A stretch of 8,872 nucleotides of DNA from Candidatus Magasanikbacteria bacterium CG1_02_32_51 (GCA_001871435.1 MNVC01000031.1:1-8872); one strand, 5' to 3'; positions 1 to 5,538 are shown, numbered from the stretch's first letter. Numbers and translations are program-made. The notes: generated by a model not told the origin, from the sequence alone.

Positions 1-261
1 AGATTGAACAAAGGTTTACTAAGGTTAAACATCCTTATACCAACGGTAAAGCTGAACGTGTTATTAGAACTCTAATGGAGATGTGGCATAATAAAACTAA
101 GTTTAATAGTAGAGCTCATAGAAAGACAGAACTTATTAGATTTATTAACTGGTATAATACTGTCAAACCTCATAAAGGTCTAAATAATCTCACACCTTTA
201 GAGCAACTTATTAACTATTTTTATCCTAATGAATTGTAAACAACGCTTTACTTACTTACAA
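1..261 (+). mobile_element. Left insertion-sequence end (IS481-like), partial
   Basis: This is the 3' part of an insertion sequence cut by the window start. It holds the end of a DDE transposase gene and about 20 bases of terminal sequence. Positions 11-253 are identical, in inverted orientation, to 8872-8630. With one mismatch (254 versus 8629) the match runs on to 261/8622, and then the two flanks differ. The element therefore most likely ends near 260, with a TGT...ACA type terminus reading TGTAAG on the complementary strand. The other end and any target duplication lie outside the window. Confidence 0.85.
3..239 (+). CDS. Transposase C-terminal fragment, IS481-like (5' truncated by window edge)
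   Basis: The last 78 residues of a DDE/integrase-core transposase, which would cut and join the ends of its own insertion sequence. Visible signs are the stretch HPYTNGKAERVIRTL (residues 10-24 of the fragment), in which the Glu is the likely third catalytic acid. It is followed by a Trp-Tyr-Asn motif and KPHKGLNNLTPLEQL near the C-terminus, the usual end of IS481/IS3-type rve domains. The catalytic Asp residues and the helix-turn-helix lie upstream, outside the window. The frame is open and ends cleanly in TAA, so nothing suggests decay. IS481 is favoured over IS3 from the TNGKxER wording. The family call is from memory of the motif, not from a search. Confidence 0.85.
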   Translation: MEQRFTKVKHPYTNGKAERVIRTLMEMWHNKTKFNSRAHRKTELIRFINWYNTVKPHKGLNNLTPLEQLINYFYPNEL

Positions 262-298
262 ATTACTTTATTCAATATCAAATTCATTTGCAACATTC

Positions 299-326
299 GT
301 AGGGACAGGTCTAGACCTGTCCCTAC
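299..326. repeat. Perfect 28-bp palindrome
   Basis: Each half reads GTAGGGACAGGTCT and is followed directly by its exact complement. The palindrome lies in the gap between the IS end and the pilin promoter. It is GC-richer than its surroundings. It looks like a member of a dispersed intergenic palindrome family, but only one copy is present here. No T-run follows, so it is not a typical terminator. Confidence 0.85.
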
Positions 327-398
327 CGTGGCAGACTAACATTATTACACAACCAAAATATACCACTATGTCTCGTCTAACATAGTAGAAATTGATTA

Positions 399-428
399 TT
401 GTTATTTTTTCTAGTTATATGTTATAAT
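399..428 (+). promoter_or_regulatory. Promoter candidate for the pilin array
   Basis: A perfect -10 hexamer TATAAT lies at 423-428 and is preceded by TG at 420-421, making an extended -10. A -35-like TTGTTA (four of six consensus bases) lies at 399-404 with an 18-bp spacer. Transcription would start near 435, giving a leader of about 80 bases before the ATG at 518. It is the only sigma70-like promoter of this quality upstream of the array. Confidence 0.7.
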
Positions 429-501
429 TAGTTTGATTTTATCAGGTTTTGATGTCAATCAAATTTAATCTTAAATTATGTTAAAAAATCTTTTGAAGAT
501 G

Positions 502-512
502 AAGGGGGGTGA
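502..512 (+). promoter_or_regulatory. Strong Shine-Dalgarno site that decides the first pilin start
   Basis: The stretch AAGGGGGGTGAT closely matches the AGGAGGTGAT anti-16S consensus and sits five bases before the ATG at 518. An in-frame GTG at 509 is embedded in this site and therefore cannot be the start. None of the other genes on this strand has a comparable site. Confidence 0.75.
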
Positions 513-517
513 TACAC

Positions 518-961
518 ATGAAATTGTTATATAAATTAGCAAAATACAAAACTATTCTTTCTATTATTTTTGTATTAGCTTTAGGGCTTGTGCTATCACC
601 AAGTTTAGCAAAGGGGGCAGATCCTGTTCTTGATCCTCTAGGGGTCAATATAATAGAAGATGGAGATACAACTGGTGGTCAAATAGCTCTTGGTACTTCA
701 GATTTGCGTGTTACTGCTGTAAAAGTTATCAACATTGCCCTTAGTTTACTTGGTATTATTGCTGTAGTAGTAGTACTAATAGGTGGTTTCAAATGGATGA
801 CATCTGGCGGTGATGATACCAAAGTAGGAGATGCTCGCAAATGGATTTTCTCTGGTATTATTGGTCTGGCTATTATCCTTAGTGCTTGGGCCATCGCCAA
901 ATTTGCTATCAATAATTTGGGTTCTGCTACCAATGTTAAAGATTTTACTCCAGTTGAATAA
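518..961 (+). CDS. Pilin-like protein 1 of 8 (VirB2/TrbC type), possible major subunit
   Basis: A 147-residue small exported membrane protein of the type IV secretion pilin type (Pfam T4SS_pilin, VirB2/TrbC-like). The basic N-terminus (K2, K6, K9, K11) and hydrophobic stretch 12-28 form a signal peptide, with likely cleavage near A31-A34. An exported segment of about 35 residues follows. Helix 1 spans roughly 69-91 and helix 2 roughly 109-130. They are joined by the polar loop KWMTSGGDDTKVGDARK, the most conserved part among its seven neighbours. The ATG at 518 is chosen because an upstream in-frame GTG lies inside the Shine-Dalgarno site. It is first in the array, with its own promoter and a strong hairpin just after its stop. 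I infer the highest expression and hence a major-subunit role. Function in conjugation, uptake or attachment cannot be told from sequence. Confidence 0.85.
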   Translation: MKLLYKLAKYKTILSIIFVLALGLVLSPSLAKGADPVLDPLGVNIIEDGDTTGGQIALGTSDLRVTAVKVINIALSLLGIIAVVVVLIGGFKWMTSGGDDTKVGDARKWIFSGIIGLAIILSAWAIAKFAINNLGSATNVKDFTPVE

Positions 962-968
962 ATATTAC

Positions 969-1010
969 TTTCAGAGCAGATACTTTTTCCAAAAGTATTC
1001 TGCTCTGGAA
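969..1010 (+). terminator. Intercistronic hairpin after pilin 1 (terminator or attenuator)
   Basis: A stem of about 19 base pairs forms from 969-987 and 991-1010, with a three-base TCC loop and one bulged base on the right arm. It starts eight bases after the stop of the first pilin gene. A T-run (1016-1020) follows a few bases beyond the stem, so termination may be partial rather than complete. No equally good promoter was found before the second gene, so the downstream genes probably depend on read-through. The stem could also protect the 3' end of a short pilin-1 transcript. Confidence 0.65.
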
Positions 1011-1089
1011 ATATATTTTTGAAGAATACAAGTTATGTTTTTTGAAAAAAATTTTGGAAAATTATCTTTTATTCTTTAGAAAAATAATT

Positions 1090-1527
1090 ATGAAAAACAA
1101 AAAAATCTGGCAAAGTTTAATAGTTTTTTTGTTTATTTTCTCTTTTTTATTATTTGGTTATCAGGCTTTCGCAGCCAATATCCCAACTTGTGATAGAAAA
1201 GATGATCCGCTTGGTCTAGACTGTGTGAAGGAAAGTTCAGGTCTTAGTGATGCTGATCCTCGTATTATTATTGTAAAAATTATAAATGTCAGTCTTGGTT
1301 TGCTTGGTATAATAGCTACTGTACTCATCATCTATTCCGGATTTCTCTGGATGACATCTGGTGGCGAACAAACAAAAGTTGATAAAGCTCGTAAAATTAT
1401 TTTTTCGGCCATAATTGGTCTAGTTATTATCCTTATGGCTTTTGCTATTACCCGCTATGTCTCTGCCAGTTTGTTTGAGGCTACTACCGGGAATGTATAT
1501 CCTACTGGTTCTTATTATTACTATTAG
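1090..1527 (+). CDS. Pilin-like protein 2 of 8 (VirB2/TrbC type)
   Basis: A 145-residue exported two-helix protein related to its neighbours. The signal peptide is MKNKKIWQ followed by a hydrophobic run to YQAFA, with cleavage near A28. The short exported segment holds two cysteines, C34 and C45, which could pair. Helix 1 is about 61-84 and helix 2 about 103-124, separated by the loop LWMTSGGEQTKVDKAR. The C-terminus ends in four tyrosines. The open frame extends upstream to a TTG at 1042. The ATG at 1090 is preferred because it gives a canonical signal peptide whose first residues (MKNKK) match those of the next gene. No Shine-Dalgarno site is seen. A 16-base stretch, GTTTTTTGAAAAAAAT, precedes both this gene (1037-1052) and the next (1527-1542), supporting tandem duplication. 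Confidence 0.83.
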   Translation: MKNKKIWQSLIVFLFIFSFLLFGYQAFAANIPTCDRKDDPLGLDCVKESSGLSDADPRIIIVKIINVSLGLLGIIATVLIIYSGFLWMTSGGEQTKVDKARKIIFSAIIGLVIILMAFAITRYVSASLFEATTGNVYPTGSYYYY

Positions 1528-1545
1528 TTTTTTGAAAAAAATATT

Positions 1546-2490
1546 ATGAAAAACAAGAAAATTTTGTTAGTTCTCAGTGGATTTTTTGTAGCAGTATCTG
1601 CTCTGTTATTTTTTGTGCCAAAATTTGTGCAAGCTGATTCTAATTATGGTCTAGATGCTACGGCTCAGTCAGCTGGTCTGCCAATGACCAAAGACTTGGC
1701 TTCAATATTAGGTAATGTCATTGGTTCAGCTTTGTCTCTTATTTCTATCTTGTTTTTTGGTCTGATGCTTTATGGTGGTATTACTTGGATGACTGCTCGT
1801 GGCAAGCCTGAAAATACTGCCAAGGCTCTGGATACTATTATTGCTGCCACAATTGGCATAGTGATTATCTTAGCTGCTTATGCTATCACTAATTTTGTTT
1901 TTAGTAATGTGATTAGTGGATCGGGGGGACCGAGTACGCCACGTGGTGGTCCTCTACAGATTGATGTAAATTGTGGAAATGGTGTTCTTGATTCTGGTGA
2001 GCCTTGTGATGATAATGGTAATATTGGAAATGGGTGTAAAATAGATTGTACAGTAGAGAGTGGTTGGACTTGTGCACCTGATCCTTCTTTTCCTGGTACA
2101 AGTTCTTGTACGAGAACAGGAACAGGGGTAGTAGGTTCTCTGTGCCCTAATGGAAATGAATGTTTAGCTTCATTGAATTGTAATTCTTCTACTAAGAAAT
2201 GTGAGGTTGCTAATTCAGATCCAGCACCACAAAAATGGTGTTTACCTACAGGTGGGACTTGTCATCAAGTCACAGGAGATTGTCCTACTGGTGAAGTACC
2301 TTATGATTTCATTGCTACTTGTAAAAGTAATGAAGTAAGTGTGAGTCCAGTGGGTTGTTATTGCACAAATGAAAATGATGTAGCTGTCCTTGGTGGAGGA
2401 GAAAAATTTTTTGATTATTCGTCCGAAGAATGTGCAACTAGGATAGACATACAATCTATCAGTGGTGGAAGTGGTTGTACTTATAAATAA
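1546..2490 (+). CDS. Pilin-like protein 3 of 8 with a Cys-rich C-terminal extension
   Basis: A 314-residue protein, more than twice the length of its neighbours. Residues 1-125 are the usual module: signal peptide with cleavage near VQA30, helix 1 about 55-78, the loop WMTARGKPENTAKA, and helix 2 about 98-120. A Gly/Ser/Pro linker (123-137) leads to an extension of about 175 residues containing 18 cysteines. The part NCGNGVLDSGEPCDD and the following GCKIDC and GWTC (142-176) match the wording of DUF4215 / Myxococcus cysteine-rich repeats. A second Cys cluster, LCPNGNEC to KKC, spans 199-219. The remaining Cys are spread to C311. The even Cys count fits disulfides outside the cell. I infer a decorated minor or tip subunit, perhaps for adhesion. 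The frame is continuous, so the fusion is not an obvious frameshift product. Confidence 0.83.
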   Translation: MKNKKILLVLSGFFVAVSALLFFVPKFVQADSNYGLDATAQSAGLPMTKDLASILGNVIGSALSLISILFFGLMLYGGITWMTARGKPENTAKALDTIIAATIGIVIILAAYAITNFVFSNVISGSGGPSTPRGGPLQIDVNCGNGVLDSGEPCDDNGNIGNGCKIDCTVESGWTCAPDPSFPGTSSCTRTGTGVVGSLCPNGNECLASLNCNSSTKKCEVANSDPAPQKWCLPTGGTCHQVTGDCPTGEVPYDFIATCKSNEVSVSPVGCYCTNENDVAVLGGGEKFFDYSSEECATRIDIQSISGGSGCTYK

Positions 2491-2514
2491 CATCAATAAT
2501 TATTAAGATAGTTT

Positions 2515-2883
2515 ATGCGTAAATTTTTGGTAACTAGTTTTTTTATAGTGGTAAGTTTATTGTCTTTTACCAATGTCTATGCCAAAAAGACTTTGAATGA
2601 TGCTACTTCTGCCCTAAATACCGTATCCCAAAAGACCGGTATTGATAAAGGCGATTTGCCTAGTGTGATAGGAGATACAGTAAAAATGTTGTTTGTAGCT
2701 GTTGGTTTATTATTTTTTGGCTTGATGGTCTATGCTGGAGTGCGTTGGATGACAGCTCGTGATAAGGCCGAAAGTGTTGATAAAGCTAGAAACACGATGA
2801 TTGCTGCTGTGCTTGGTCTAATAATTTTACTTGCCTCTTATGCCGTGACAGTCTTTATCCAGAATAAGATAATTGGTAGTTAG
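2515..2883 (+). CDS. Pilin-like protein 4 of 8 (VirB2/TrbC type)
   Basis: A 122-residue compact member of the family with almost no C-terminal tail. The signal peptide MRKFLVTSFFIVVSLL leads to a likely VYA cleavage site at residue 23. The exported segment is about 28 residues and polar. Helix 1 is about 53-76 and helix 2 about 93-115, with the loop RWMTARDKAESVDKAR. It shares WMTAR with genes 3 and 5 (gene 6 has WMVAR), separating this subgroup from genes 1, 2, 7 and 8. The ATG lies 24 bases after the previous stop with no Shine-Dalgarno site, so co-transcription is likely. Assignment to the family is firm by internal comparison, while its role as a structural subunit is inferred. Confidence 0.82.
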   Translation: MRKFLVTSFFIVVSLLSFTNVYAKKTLNDATSALNTVSQKTGIDKGDLPSVIGDTVKMLFVAVGLLFFGLMVYAGVRWMTARDKAESVDKARNTMIAAVLGLIILLASYAVTVFIQNKIIGS

Positions 2884-2890
2884 TCAAATA

Positions 2891-2913
2891 TTCTTCCCCT
2901 ACTAGGGGAGGAG
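2891..2913. repeat. Short hairpin between pilin genes 4 and 5
   Basis: The core CCCCT (2896-2900), loop ACT and AGGGG (2904-2908) extends outward with mixed Watson-Crick and G-T pairs to 2891/2913. It is GC-rich in an AT-rich gap and has no T-run after it, so termination is unlikely. It may be another intergenic palindrome or an RNA processing or stability element. Confidence 0.5.
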
Positions 2914-2944
2914 TAATAATAAAGATAATTTTTCTCTCCTAATT

Positions 2945-3307
2945 ATGAAAAAAATAATATTACACTTCTTGATAAGTATTGCCATGGTTTCTTTTTTTGT
3001 AGTACCAGTTTTTGCTCTAAGTATTAGGGATTCAAAAGTTCCCTTGAAGACTGTAGCTGATAAAGCTGGAATTACTGAAGACAATTTGGGAAATATAGCT
3101 GGTACGGCTATTGCTGCTATTTTGAGTTTGGTTGGTATTATATTTTTGGTACTTATGATTTATGCTGGTGTTTTGTGGATGACCGCTAGAGGAGATGATA
3201 CCAAGACAGAAAAGGCTCGTAGTATTATTATTGCCACTATCATTGGTCTATTTATTACTGTTAGTGCTTATGCTATTACCAAATTTGTTACTGGTAAGCT
3301 AAATTAA
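2945..3307 (+). CDS. Pilin-like protein 5 of 8 (VirB2/TrbC type)
   Basis: A 120-residue minimal pilin-like protein. The signal peptide MKKIILHFLI and the hydrophobic run to VFA (residue 24) end at a plausible leader-peptidase site. The exported part contains KTVADKAGITEDNLG. The ADKAGI wording resembles the SQKTGI of gene 4 and the AEKGGY of gene 6. Helix 1 is about 55-77 and helix 2 about 95-115, with the loop LWMTARGDDTKTEKAR. The protein ends four residues after the helix-proximal ITKFV. It follows a 61-base gap with a hairpin and lies four bases before the next gene. No Shine-Dalgarno site is seen. Confidence 0.82.
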   Translation: MKKIILHFLISIAMVSFFVVPVFALSIRDSKVPLKTVADKAGITEDNLGNIAGTAIAAILSLVGIIFLVLMIYAGVLWMTARGDDTKTEKARSIIIATIIGLFITVSAYAITKFVTGKLN

Positions 3308-3311
3308 TTTT

Positions 3312-3749
3312 ATGAAATATTTTTTTCTTAGTTTTGTCATATTATTTTCCTTTGTGGCTTTTGTACCACAGACTTTGGCTCTTGATTTGGGTAAAGATAT
3401 TTTGGAAAATGCAGCTGAAAAAGGTGGCTATGACAAGAATACTACTGATACGTCTTTATCAAAAAATATTGGTGTAGCAATCAACATGATTTTGTCTGTG
3501 GTTGGTGTAATATTTACTGTCTTGATGGTCTATGCTGGCTATACTTGGATGGTTGCTAGAGGAGATGAACCCAAGATTGACAAAGCCAAAAAGGTTATTA
3601 CTGCTTCTATTATTGGACTTATTGTTACTTTGGCAGCTTATAGTATTACTAATTTTGTGGTGCCACGAGTATTGAATCAGACTTTGTCATATGTAGATAT
3701 ATATAGTTTCAGCCAGAGGCTGATCAGCCTCTGGCCGATATTTGTTTAG
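3312..3749 (+). CDS. Pilin-like protein 6 of 8 with a repeat-derived C-terminus
   Basis: A 145-residue member: signal peptide to TLA (residue 23), polar exported segment, helix 1 about 53-76, loop WMVARGDEPKIDKAKK, and helix 2 about 97-117. The conserved module ends near residue 120. The last 14 residues (132-145, SFSQRLISLWPIFV) are encoded by a palindromic repeat, 3704-3742, whose second copy lies inside the start of the next gene. The tail therefore probably arose by repeat insertion that replaced the original stop. The gene starts four bases after gene 5 and its stop lies two bases before gene 7, so translational coupling is likely. Confidence 0.82.
   Translation: MKYFFLSFVILFSFVAFVPQTLALDLGKDILENAAEKGGYDKNTTDTSLSKNIGVAINMILSVVGVIFTVLMVYAGYTWMVARGDEPKIDKAKKVITASIIGLIVTLAAYSITNFVVPRVLNQTLSYVDIYSFSQRLISLWPIFV
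3704..3742. repeat. Coding palindromic repeat, copy 1 (end of pilin 6)
   Basis: A 39-base element whose core, 3712-3735, is a perfect 24-bp palindrome (each half GCCAGAGGCTGA). It is 36/39 identical to copy 2 at 3766-3804. It is read in frame as SFSQRLISLWPI, giving the last residues of pilin-like protein 6. GC content is well above that of the surrounding coding sequence. Confidence 0.88.
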
Positions 3750-3751
3750 TT

Positions 3752-4192
3752 ATGAAAATTTTTTTTAGTTTCAGCCAAAGGCTGAACAGCCTCTGGCTGA
3801 TATTATTCCTGTTTCTATTTTTTATTCTTGGTCTGACTACCAATAGCAATTTTGTATTGGCAGTGACTAGTACCAAAGGAAGTGCTCTTGAACAGTTGCG
3901 TGCTGGAGCTGATAGTGCTGGTATAACTGGTAATCAGACTGACATTAGAATCATTGTCGCTAAAATAATAAAAATTTTCTTAGGACTACTAGGCAGTTTT
4001 GCTATATTTCTCTTTGTCTATGCTGGATATTTGATGATTACTTCCAATGGTGAAGAAACCAAATTGACCAAATCCAAAAAAATAATGGCAGGGGCTATTA
4101 TAGGTTTGTTGCTTATTTTATTATCGTATAGTATTACTAATTTTGTGGGTACTAGAATACAGCAAAATGTAAGTCAAGAAATTCGCCAATAA
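3752..4192 (+). CDS. Pilin-like protein 7 of 8 with a repeat inside its signal peptide
   Basis: A 146-residue family member. Residues 6-17 (SFSQRLNSLWLI) are encoded by the same palindromic repeat that ends gene 6, in the same reading frame. The signal peptide is therefore rebuilt as MKIFF, the repeat-derived segment, then the hydrophobic run LFLFLFFILGL and a VLA site at residue 37. This is about 13 residues longer than its neighbours' leaders. Helix 1 is about 67-92 and helix 2 about 111-132, joined by LMITSNGEETKLTKSKK. The mature start AVTSTK and the DIRIIVAKIIKIFLG stretch match gene 8, so genes 7 and 8 are the closest pair. There is no Shine-Dalgarno site. The leader still looks functional. 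Confidence 0.8.
   Translation: MKIFFSFSQRLNSLWLILFLFLFFILGLTTNSNFVLAVTSTKGSALEQLRAGADSAGITGNQTDIRIIVAKIIKIFLGLLGSFAIFLFVYAGYLMITSNGEETKLTKSKKIMAGAIIGLLLILLSYSITNFVGTRIQQNVSQEIRQ
3766..3804. repeat. Coding palindromic repeat, copy 2 (start of pilin 7)
   Basis: The second copy starts exactly 62 bases after the first. It differs at three positions, two of which (in the palindrome core) break perfect symmetry. It is read as SFSQRLNSLWLI. The same frame is used in both genes even though the copies lie at opposite ends of their proteins. Confidence 0.87.
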
Positions 4193-4194
4193 AT

Positions 4195-4650
4195 ATGAAG
4201 AAAAGCCAATTTTTTATTTTACTTATCATTTTGGGATTTTTGTTACCATTTAGTTTTGTGTCTGCTGTTACTAGTACCAAAGTAATTGATAATATAAATT
4301 CTCAAAATAATGCTTTTGAAAAAGGTTCAAAAATTAGTGCTCCAGCCGATGTCAGGATTGTGGTAGCGAGAATTATAAAAATATTTTTGGGTTTTGTTGG
4401 TCTTTTGGCAACTGTCTATCTTATTTATGGTGGCTTTCTCTACATGACTTCGTCTGGAGATGCCACCAAAGTTACCAGTGCTAGTAAAATAATGCTCTAT
4501 AGTGCTATAGGATTATTTATTATTTTGGCGTCTTATAGTATTACAAATTTTGTTTACAAGTCTTTTCAGGATAGTCTTTATCAGATAGATAATCCTGATA
4601 TGGGTAATCCCATGGATAATAATCTTCGGGGGATTACCCCGAAGAGGTAA
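4195..4650 (+). CDS. Pilin-like protein 8 of 8 (VirB2/TrbC type)
   Basis: A 151-residue protein and the last of the array. The signal peptide MKKSQFFILLIILGFLL ends at a VSA site (residue 24), and the mature start AVTSTK is shared with gene 7. Helix 1 is about 57-81 and helix 2 about 98-120, with the loop YMTSSGDATKVTSASK. A longer polar tail (121-151) follows. Its last residues, NLRGITPKR, are encoded across a GC-rich hairpin (4623-4645), so this tail too seems repeat-derived. Only two bases separate it from gene 7, which indicates one transcript. Confidence 0.82.
   Translation: MKKSQFFILLIILGFLLPFSFVSAVTSTKVIDNINSQNNAFEKGSKISAPADVRIVVARIIKIFLGFVGLLATVYLIYGGFLYMTSSGDATKVTSASKIMLYSAIGLFIILASYSITNFVYKSFQDSLYQIDNPDMGNPMDNNLRGITPKR
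4623..4645. repeat. Perfect hairpin spanning the last codons of pilin 8
   Basis: A nine-pair stem, TCTTCGGGG (4623-4631) and CCCCGAAGA (4637-4645), with a five-base GATTA loop, ends three bases before the stop codon. GGATTACCC here (4631-4639) is also the complement of GGGTAATCC at 4602-4610, so the tail has two related inverted motifs. There is no T-run after it, so it is not a standard terminator. Confidence 0.7.
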
Positions 4651-4680
4651 ATGAATTATAAATAATAAAAATTTAGTCTG

Positions 4681-5475
4681 ATGACATATGATATGATTGA
4701 AAATAAAGAAATGTTGTTTTCTATTGTAATTCCTGCTTACAACGAAGAGAAAAATATCAAGTCTTGTCTAGATTGTGCGAAGAAGGCATCTTCAAATTTT
4801 GTGTCAGAAATTATTGTTGCTGATAATAATTCTGATGACAAAACAGTACAGATAGCTAGAGATTGTGGTGTAAAAGTAATTTTGGAAACTAGGCAGGGTG
4901 TGGGAGCAGCACGTAAAGCTGGTACCGCAATTGCCAAAGGTAAGTATGTTTTGCATATTGATGCTGATACTCATTTGCCAGTCAATTATTTGGGAGAAGT
5001 GTTGAAAAGGTTTGAAAAAGATATTGATTTAGTCTGTATTGGTGGACAAATGTATTTTTATGATGCTCCATTTTGGAAAAATTTTTTAAGAATTTTTGTG
5101 CATCGATTTTTGTGGTTTTTTGCAGTAGTAATTTCTCGGAAAACTCAAGGTCCAATGGGAAATAATATGACTTTCAAAAATTCTGTTTATAAGCAGACAA
5201 CAGGTTTTGATGAAAATCTTCGTTTTGGAGAGGATATGGATCTCTCCAAAAAATTGTCTGAGTTTGGCAAAGTTAAATTAGATATGTCACTAGATTGTCC
5301 TGTTTCTTGTCGTCGTTACAAGATAGACAAAGGATTGTTTGATTATTCTTTGAACTTTTTTTCTATGTCCACCAAAGGCGAGCCTCGCAAAAATGATTTG
5401 CCACCAGCCAAAGAAGTGGTAAAAAAAGATTACACTAAGTTGAAGAAGATTATTGGCAGGAAAGAAAAAAAATAA
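4681..5475 (+). CDS. Glycosyltransferase family 2 (GT-A fold)
   Basis: A 264-residue enzyme expected to move a sugar from a nucleotide-sugar donor to a lipid, glycan or protein acceptor on the cytoplasmic face of the membrane. Visible GT2 signs are FSIVIPAYNEE (13-23) and the nucleotide-binding DNNSDD (48-53). The metal-binding DAD is at 94-96 within LHIDADTHLP, and FDENLRFGEDMDL (176-188) provides the likely catalytic-base ED motif. A hydrophobic stretch, 136-152, could anchor it to the membrane. The C-terminus is Lys-rich. The first ATG is kept, but an in-frame ATG at 4693 is equally possible because neither has a Shine-Dalgarno site. It lies 30 bases after the pilin array on the same strand and ends at a terminator, so it may be part of that transcript. 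The sugar and acceptor cannot be inferred. Confidence 0.88.
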   Translation: MTYDMIENKEMLFSIVIPAYNEEKNIKSCLDCAKKASSNFVSEIIVADNNSDDKTVQIARDCGVKVILETRQGVGAARKAGTAIAKGKYVLHIDADTHLPVNYLGEVLKRFEKDIDLVCIGGQMYFYDAPFWKNFLRIFVHRFLWFFAVVISRKTQGPMGNNMTFKNSVYKQTTGFDENLRFGEDMDLSKKLSEFGKVKLDMSLDCPVSCRRYKIDKGLFDYSLNFFSMSTKGEPRKNDLPPAKEVVKKDYTKLKKIIGRKEKK

Positions 5476-5510
5476 TATAAATATACTTAAACAAATCCGT
5501 CAGATTCGTC

Positions 5511-5538
5511 ACCCTGAATTTATTTCAGGGTCTTTTTT
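5511..5538 (+). terminator. Rho-independent terminator after the glycosyltransferase
   Basis: The stem ACCCTGAA / TTCAGGGT (5511-5518 with 5524-5531) and a TTTAT loop are followed at once by CTTTTTT. This hairpin is also one unit of the dispersed repeat family that fills the gap, so a mobile repeat appears to serve as the terminator of the plus-strand transcript. Confidence 0.75.

Larger units (their letters stand above)
262..508. other. Intergenic leader region upstream of the pilin array
   Basis: No coding region is supported here. The stretch contains the 28-bp palindrome (299-326), a small hairpin with a 7-bp stem and 8-base loop (ACTATGT 365-371, ACATAGT 380-386), a promoter candidate (399-428) and a 6-bp inverted repeat in the predicted leader (TTTGAT 448-453, ATCAAA 458-463). 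The two small inverted repeats flank the promoter and could be operator or leader structures, but that is speculation. The rest is AT-rich with nothing recognisable. Confidence 0.6.

Noticed and set aside
679..933. Antisense open frame within pilin 1, and similar ones within genes 3, 5 and the glycosyltransferase
   Set aside because: They mirror conserved coding sequence on the other strand and show no family motifs or start signals of their own.
1042..1089. Upstream TTG start for pilin 2, adding 16 residues
   Set aside because: It would bury the canonical MKNKK signal peptide start, and the added residues come from the leader repeat shared with gene 3.
4651..4680. Separate promoter for the glycosyltransferase
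   Set aside because: TATAAA-like strings occur in the AT-rich gap but no -35 element at a proper distance is seen; read-through from the array is as likely.
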